Assembly: GCA_002733915.1 (NCBI GenBank)
Contig: NVXN01000009.1
Coordinates: 8,296 to 19,251, forward strand
DNA: 10,956 nucleotides
Reading direction: 5' to 3'
Source of the DNA: Aequorivita sp.
Lineage (GTDB): Bacteria; Bacteroidota; Bacteroidia; Flavobacteriales; Flavobacteriaceae
The notes beneath the pieces were generated by a model, which was not told the origin of the DNA, ran no database searches, and saw only the letters and a list, made by a program, of their open reading frames with translations. This document shows positions 6,951 through 10,956 of the stretch, in pieces. Numbering within the stretch: the first letter of the stretch is position 1; each line of letters starts with the position of its first letter. The position numbers were made by a program, and so were the translations under genes.

Positions 6951-8201
6951 ATGAAGAAAGTATTACTACTTGCCGTTTTTGCACTAGCAAGTGCGGTTAC
7001 TTATGCGGGCGGTTACCGTGTAAGTTTGCAGGGCAATAAATCCCTTGCGATGGGCCACACGGGTGTTGCGGTTATAAACAGTAGCGAATCGGTATTTTTT
7101 AACCCTGCCGCCTTGGTGTATCTGGAAGATAAATTTAATATCTCTGCAGGGATACACGGCGTGTTTTCAAACATTGCCTACCAAGATGCCGAGACGGGCG
7201 CAAATGCCCGTACAGATAGCCCGGTCGGCACACCGCTTTATCTGTACGCATCATACCAGGCTAACGATTGGCTGGCTTTTGGGCTAGGTGTTTACACTCC
7301 CTATGGAAGCTCGGTAGAATACGAAGACGATTGGGCGGGATCGCATCTGGTAAATAATATTGATTTGCAGGCAATCTACATTCAGCCAACTGTTTCTTTT
7401 AAGATTAATGATAAGTTGAGCGTAGGCGGTGGTCCTATCTACGTTACCGGGTCTGTAAATTTCAACAGAAACCTAAACCGCACACTTACCGATCTTGAAG
7501 GTAACCGTGCCAATGTAACAGTTGATGCTTCTGGAGTGAGCAATTGGGGCTGGGTTGCCAGTGCAATGGTGAACCTTACCGAAGATCTTCATATTGGAGC
7601 AACCTATCGTTCAGAAATAATTTTGGACGCTGAGGATGGAGATGCAGATTTTGAGAATGTGCCAAACTCACCTTTAACACCATTTGCAGATACAACATTT
7701 AATGCTTCTTTGCCATTGCCTGCGGAAATGACGGTGGGGATGTCTTATGATTTCTGTGAAAATTGGACTTTCGCTTTTGACTTTAACCGTACGTTTTGGG
7801 ATGTTTACGAATCTCTGGATTTAGATTTTGCCAATCCCGAAATTCCAGATTCAAAAAATGCGCGTAACTATAAAAATTCATCCATCTATCGCTTTGGTAT
7901 GCAATACGAAGCCACCAAAATGTTTACACTAAGAGCAGGTTATTATTTTGACGAATCACCTGTGCGTGAAGGTTATTTCGCTCCTGAAACACCTCGCAAT
8001 GACAGTAATAATTTTACAGCAGGACTTACTGTAAACCTTGGCGAACACTTACAGATAGACGCCTCATTCCTTTATTCACACTTTAAGGAAGTGGATGCTT
8101 CTTACAACTATTATTTCGAAAACGGTGTAGCGGTTCCATTTAAGGGAACATACAAAACCAATGCTTTCGTTCCAGGATTGGGGCTTACTTATAAACTATA
8201 A
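6951..8201 (+). CDS. FadL/OmpP1-type outer-membrane transport protein
   Basis: Outer-membrane beta-barrel of the FadL/TodX family, whose members let long-chain fatty acids or other hydrophobic compounds cross the outer membrane. The 416 residues fit the family. The signal peptide is MKKVLLLAVFALASAVTYA, cleaved before GGYRVS. The N-terminal part, GNKSLAMGHTGVAV then SSESVFFNPAAL, is the typical plug (hatch) segment, with the NPA motif that marks the family. Later come YTPYGSSVEYEDDWAG and repeated amphipathic strands, for example LSVGGGPIYVTGS, MTVGMSYDF, FTLRAGYYFDESP and LQIDASFLYSHF, ending in GLGLTYKL with an aromatic residue near the C-terminus. The ATG follows a 97-base leader with two overlapping dyads. 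An SGNH-type lipoprotein gene begins 18 bases after its stop, so the pair is likely one unit. The substrate is inferred from the family. Confidence 0.93.
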   Translation: MKKVLLLAVFALASAVTYAGGYRVSLQGNKSLAMGHTGVAVINSSESVFFNPAALVYLEDKFNISAGIHGVFSNIAYQDAETGANARTDSPVGTPLYLYASYQANDWLAFGLGVYTPYGSSVEYEDDWAGSHLVNNIDLQAIYIQPTVSFKINDKLSVGGGPIYVTGSVNFNRNLNRTLTDLEGNRANVTVDASGVSNWGWVASAMVNLTEDLHIGATYRSEIILDAEDGDADFENVPNSPLTPFADTTFNASLPLPAEMTVGMSYDFCENWTFAFDFNRTFWDVYESLDLDFANPEIPDSKNARNYKNSSIYRFGMQYEATKMFTLRAGYYFDESPVREGYFAPETPRNDSNNFTAGLTVNLGEHLQIDASFLYSHFKEVDASYNYYFENGVAVPFKGTYKTNAFVPGLGLTYKL

Positions 8202-8219
8202 TTGAAAAAAATCTCAAAG

Positions 8220-9755
8220 ATGAAAAATATACTTAAATATACATTCGCGGTTTTGGCCGTGGGCTTTGTAAGTTGCGAACCAGAATTTGATAGCCCTGTA
8301 ACAGACGATGGTTTTTACACTAGCGGAAGTGCGGACTTTTCAAAATATGTTTCTGTTGGAAATTCCTTGACTGCAGGTTATGCAGATGGAGCTTTATATA
8401 TTACAGGACAAAATAACAGCTATCCAAATATTATGGCGCAGCAGTTTTCCTTTGTTGGAGGAGGTGATTTTACACAACCATTAATGAATGATAACCTGGG
8501 AGGGTTATTGTTGGGAGGATCTCAAATAGCTGAAAACAGATTTGTATTGGCTGTTGGTCCCAATGGCAATCCGGGCCCTGTTCGTTTGGACGGAATGCCA
8601 ACCACCGATGTTTCAAATAAATTAAGTGGTTCTTTCAACAATATGGGTGTTCCCGGAGCCAAGAGTTTTCACTTGGTAGCTCCTGGATATGGAAACGTTG
8701 CTGGAGTGCCAACAGGTGCTGCCAATCCTTATTTTGCCCGTTTTGCAAGTAGTGAGAGTGCTACTGTAATAGGCGATGCTGCGGCTCAAAACGCTACCTT
8801 TTTTACACTTTGGATAGGAAACAATGACATTTTAAGCTATGCTACCTCCGGAGGAGCTGGAGTTGATCAAACAGGAAATCTTGATCCTACATCATATGGG
8901 TCAAATGATATAACCGATCCAAATGTGTTTGCTGCCGTTTATAGCCAGCAAGTAGATGCTTTAACTGCAAATGGCGCAAAAGGTGTATTGGTAAACATTC
9001 CTGAGGTAACATCTATACCCTATTTCACCACTGTTCCTACAAATGCAATACCTTTAGATGCTGCTACTGCGGCGCAGTTAAATGCACAATTCGCAGCATA
9101 TAACAACCAAATATTACCAGGATTGGTTGGTATTGGTCTTATATCGGCGGAAGAAGCTGCTTTGCGTATGATTAATTTCTCGGCAAGCTTAAATAACTTT
9201 CCGATAATGACCGATGATGATCTAACAGACATCACAACTGTCTTGCAAGGCCCTCCTTTTAATTTGCCAGCCCAATTGGCGGCATTATTAGGACAATTGC
9301 GCCAAGTGAATGCTAATGACCTTATAGTATTGCCCGCCTCATCGGTTTTGGGCTCAACACCAGATCCCAACAACCCGCAAGGGGTAATAGGGGTATCTAT
9401 ACCGTTGACAGATCAATATGTTTTAGCGGCTTCAGAACAAGCACGCGTTACCGCTGCCAGCACTGCATATAATGCAACAATACAGGCATTGGCTGGAGCT
9501 AAAAATCTAGCGTTTGTGGATGCCAAAGCTGCACTATCTCGTGTTGCAAATGGTGGAATTGTTTATGATGGAGGTCTTCTTACTTCACAATTCGTAACCG
9601 GGGGCGCTTTTTCTTTGGATGGAGTTCATCCAACGCCAAGAGGATATGCTTATACCGCAAACTTAATTATTCAGGCAATAAATGATACCTATGATGCCAC
9701 CATTCCAAAGGTGCATATTGGTAATTATGGCACGGTTACGGTTACAAATAACTAA
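8220..9755 (+). CDS. SGNH/GDSL-type hydrolase lipoprotein
   Basis: Predicted lipid-anchored esterase or lipase of 511 residues. The start ATG at 8220 gives a lipoprotein signal, MKNILKYTFAVLAVGFVSC, with Cys19 as the lipidation site. Acidic residues follow (CEPEFD), which resembles the surface-export signal of Bacteroidota lipoproteins. A TTG at 8202, right after the porin stop codon, is in frame but less likely. Block I reads YVSVGNSLTAGY with nucleophile Ser49; the usual GDS is GNS here. Block III is WIGNNDIL with Asn202, and block V is DGVHPTPRGYAY with Asp467 and His470. The long stretches between these blocks, rich in Gly, Ala and Asn, make it far larger than a minimal SGNH enzyme of about 200 residues. 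It lies directly after the FadL-like gene and is followed by an intrinsic terminator, so both genes probably end one transcript. Release of fatty acids for the porin is a reasonable inference, not shown. Confidence 0.9.
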   Translation: MKNILKYTFAVLAVGFVSCEPEFDSPVTDDGFYTSGSADFSKYVSVGNSLTAGYADGALYITGQNNSYPNIMAQQFSFVGGGDFTQPLMNDNLGGLLLGGSQIAENRFVLAVGPNGNPGPVRLDGMPTTDVSNKLSGSFNNMGVPGAKSFHLVAPGYGNVAGVPTGAANPYFARFASSESATVIGDAAAQNATFFTLWIGNNDILSYATSGGAGVDQTGNLDPTSYGSNDITDPNVFAAVYSQQVDALTANGAKGVLVNIPEVTSIPYFTTVPTNAIPLDAATAAQLNAQFAAYNNQILPGLVGIGLISAEEAALRMINFSASLNNFPIMTDDDLTDITTVLQGPPFNLPAQLAALLGQLRQVNANDLIVLPASSVLGSTPDPNNPQGVIGVSIPLTDQYVLAASEQARVTAASTAYNATIQALAGAKNLAFVDAKAALSRVANGGIVYDGGLLTSQFVTGGAFSLDGVHPTPRGYAYTANLIIQAINDTYDATIPKVHIGNYGTVTVTNN

Positions 9756-9777
9756 TTACGCATATTTACTTCATAAA

Positions 9778-9808
9778 GAAAACCGCCCAATATGGGTGGT
9801 TTTTTTTA
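9778..9808 (+). terminator. Intrinsic terminator after the SGNH lipoprotein gene
   Basis: Stem AACCGCCC (9781-9788) pairs with GGGTGGTT (9794-9801), with one G-T wobble and a 5-base loop AATAT. A run of eight T follows (9800-9807), and A residues precede the stem. It lies about 25 bases after the stop of the lipoprotein gene and should end the porin-lipoprotein transcript. Confidence 0.9.
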
Positions 9809-9837
9809 TCTTTAAATTTAACTTAAACCTCACAAAA

Positions 9838-10179
9838 ATGAAATTAATAATCAAATTACTTCTTACGGCCCTAGCGGTTGTGGTTTTATCAAAAATCTTG
9901 CCTGGTGTAGCTGTTGAAGGCTATGGTTCGGCGATTATAGTTGCTATTGTAATTGCGCTCTTAAGATTAATAGTGAAACCTATTTTGGTATTACTAACGT
10001 TGCCAATAACCATCGTAACATTTGGTCTTTTTCTTCTCATAATCAATGCCATTATTATTCTTATTGCTGATTATTTCGTGGGGAGTTTTGCGGTCTCTAC
10101 AATTTGGTGGGCGCTCCTTTTCAGTTTATTGCTTTCGCTTTTTCAATCCATACTTTTTTCGCTTATAAAAGAAGATTAG
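9838..10179 (+). CDS. Phage_holin_4_2/YvlD-family small membrane protein
   Basis: Inner-membrane protein of 113 residues with four predicted membrane segments: about 4-21 (IIKLLLTALAVVVLSKIL), 30-50 (GSAIIVAIVIALLRLIV, then KPILV), 53-77 (LTLPITIVTFGLFLLIINAI and beyond) and 87-108 (TIWWALLFSLLLSLFQSIL). The pattern LLRLIVKPILVLLTLPITI followed by a Gly-rich helix is typical of the family named phage_holin_4_2 (YvlD-like). Despite its name, this family is widespread on bacterial chromosomes and has no proven lysis role; no phage gene lies nearby. The frame is open upstream to 9682, but that extension would run through the terminator at 9778-9808 and lacks coding character, so I take the ATG at 9838. 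It stands as a single gene between that terminator and the tig promoter. Confidence 0.88.
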   Translation: MKLIIKLLLTALAVVVLSKILPGVAVEGYGSAIIVAIVIALLRLIVKPILVLLTLPITIVTFGLFLLIINAIIILIADYFVGSFAVSTIWWALLFSLLLSLFQSILFSLIKED

Positions 10180-10207
10180 CAAATTGCTGAACAACAGTTT
10201 GTAAATG

Positions 10208-10239
10208 TTTGTTGGGTTATGCAAAAAGCCGTACTTTTG
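10208..10239 (+). promoter_or_regulatory. Consensus Bacteroidota promoter for tig
   Basis: A -33 box TTTG (10208-10211), a 20-base spacer and a -7 box TACTTTTG (10232-10239) fit the Bacteroidota housekeeping consensus TTTG/TAnnTTTG. The -7 box ends 25 bases before the tig ATG, giving a leader of about 20 bases. Confidence 0.8.
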
Positions 10240-10245
10240 CAACCC
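10214..10245. other. Inverted repeat covering the tig promoter -7 box
   Basis: The left arm GGGTT-AT-GCAAAA (10214-10226) is complementary to the right arm TTTTGCAACCC (10235-10245) over 11 bases, apart from two extra bases (AT) on the left. The right arm includes most of the -7 box. It could be an operator, a cruciform-prone element or chance. No T-run follows, so it is not a standard terminator for the upstream gene. Confidence 0.45.
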
Positions 10246-10264
10246 GAAATTCAGAAGAGAAAAA

Positions 10265-10956
10265 ATGAACATTACAAAAAAAGACATTGATAAACTGAAC
10301 GCTGTGCTTACGGTGGAAGTTTCAAAAGAGGACTATTCAAGTAAAGTTGAAAAAGTCCTGAACGATTATCGCAAAAGCGCCAATATTCCTGGATTCAGAA
10401 AAGGACACGTGCCAATGGGAATGGTAAAAAAGCAATACGGTAAAGCGGTTTTGGTAGAAGAGGTAAATAAACTCTTGCAAGATGCACTCCACAAATTCCT
10501 CAACGAAGAAAAATTGGATGTGCTTGGAAATCCGCTTCCAAAGAATGAGGCAGAAATCGATTGGGATGCTGATGATTATTCTTTTGAATTCGAATTGGGG
10601 CTCGCGCCAAAATTTGACGTTGACGTAAAAGGAAAGGAAATTGTTCATTATAAAATCATTGCTGATGATGAAATGTTGAACAACCAAGTGAAAACCATCC
10701 GCAAGCAATATGGAAAATTGATTTCAAAAAAAGTAGTTGAAAAAGGCGATGAAATCACCGGAACCTTTACTTCAACTGAAAAGGATATTGAAAAGAAAAC
10801 AACCCTTTCCACAGAAGAAGTTGCCGGTAAAAAGCAATTGGAAAGCCTTATTGGAGCTAAGGTTGGCGACACGGTTACTTTGAAAACGAAAGGAATGTTT
10901 GCCGATGACCACGACAACCAAAAATATTTAGGTGTTTCACACGATGACGCACACGG
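10265..10956 (+). CDS. tig: Trigger factor (N-terminal part; cut by window edge)
   Basis: Ribosome-bound chaperone that meets nascent chains at the exit tunnel. About 230 codons are present and the gene runs off the right edge. The N-terminal ribosome-binding domain (1-115) holds the signature NIPGFRKGHVP, with GFRKG at 43-47, the same positions as in E. coli. DYSFEFELGLAPKFDVDV (about 102-119) leads into the middle region. From about residue 150 the segment VEKGDEITGTF to LIGAKVGDTVTL corresponds to the FKBP-like PPIase domain, but it lacks most of the usual active-site aromatic pattern as far as visible, so prolyl-isomerase activity is doubtful. The ATG at 10265 follows a short A-rich leader (GAGAAAAA) and a near-consensus Bacteroidota promoter (TTTG, 20-base spacer, TACTTTTG). 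A dyad covers this promoter. Confidence 0.96.
   Translation, partial: MNITKKDIDKLNAVLTVEVSKEDYSSKVEKVLNDYRKSANIPGFRKGHVPMGMVKKQYGKAVLVEEVNKLLQDALHKFLNEEKLDVLGNPLPKNEAEIDWDADDYSFEFELGLAPKFDVDVKGKEIVHYKIIADDEMLNNQVKTIRKQYGKLISKKVVEKGDEITGTFTSTEKDIEKKTTLSTEEVAGKKQLESLIGAKVGDTVTLKTKGMFADDHDNQKYLGVSHDDAH

Noticed and set aside
9020..9373. Minus-strand open frame of 117 codons inside the SGNH lipoprotein gene
   Set aside because: It is a shadow of an Ala-rich gene in the opposite frame, with no recognisable motifs.
9807..9814. Promoter box TATCTTTA before the small membrane protein gene
   Set aside because: It differs from TAnnTTTG at the final G, overlaps the terminator T-run and has no clear -33 partner.
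9682..9837. Upstream extension of the small membrane protein from an ATG at 9682
   Set aside because: It overlaps the end of the lipoprotein gene and reads through a strong terminator; the hydrophobic protein properly starts at 9838.
9838..10179. Possible prophage lysis gene, from the holin family name
   Set aside because: The family is common on bacterial chromosomes and no phage gene is present, so the name alone is not evidence of a prophage.
10337..10917. Two minus-strand open frames (10337-10708 and 10648-10917)
   Set aside because: Both are antisense to the well-supported trigger factor gene.
1..10956. Undescribed system, mobile element, CRISPR array or RNA gene
   Set aside because: Every long stretch is filled by recognisable core or family-assignable genes in typical order; I saw no tRNA-like, repeat-array or transposase signal.

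Overview
The window looks like a core chromosomal segment of a member of the Bacteroidota, most likely family Flavobacteriaceae. Three things point there: AT-rich DNA; promoters of the Bacteroidota type (a -7 box TAnnTTTG and few recognisable Shine-Dalgarno sites); and the gene set, in particular a DUF6089-type outer-membrane protein between nadK and uppS-bamA, and a FadL-like porin paired with an SGNH-hydrolase lipoprotein. I cannot name a genus from sequence alone.

Layout: two gene blocks diverge from an 87-base intergenic region (5292-5378). The left block is read leftwards: a CBS-domain protein, NAD kinase (nadK), a DUF6089-like outer-membrane protein, undecaprenyl diphosphate synthase (uppS) and bamA. 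BamA is cut by the left edge just before the expected L6 VRGF motif. Gaps inside the block are 5-6 bases, or an overlap at uppS-bamA, except for about 100 bases before the DUF6089-like gene, which carry their own promoter-like site. The block joins nucleotide metabolism (NADP supply), lipid-carrier synthesis for the cell wall and outer-membrane protein assembly.

The right block is read rightwards: pdxJ (pyridoxine 5'-phosphate synthase) and an alpha/beta hydrolase that overlap by one base; then a FadL/OmpP1-type porin and an SGNH-type lipoprotein, which may work together in taking up lipids; a clear intrinsic terminator; a small membrane protein of the phage_holin_4_2/YvlD type; and, behind a strong consensus promoter, the start of the trigger factor gene (tig), cut by the right edge.

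I found no mobile element, CRISPR array, tRNA, rRNA or sign of recent transfer, and no convincing undescribed system. The points most worth a second look are regulatory (overlapping dyads before the porin gene, a dyad over the tig promoter, a hairpin and promoter that reset the start of the DUF6089-like gene), the lack of an ATG start for bamA, the porin-lipoprotein pair, and a CBS/ACT-like protein sitting directly before nadK.
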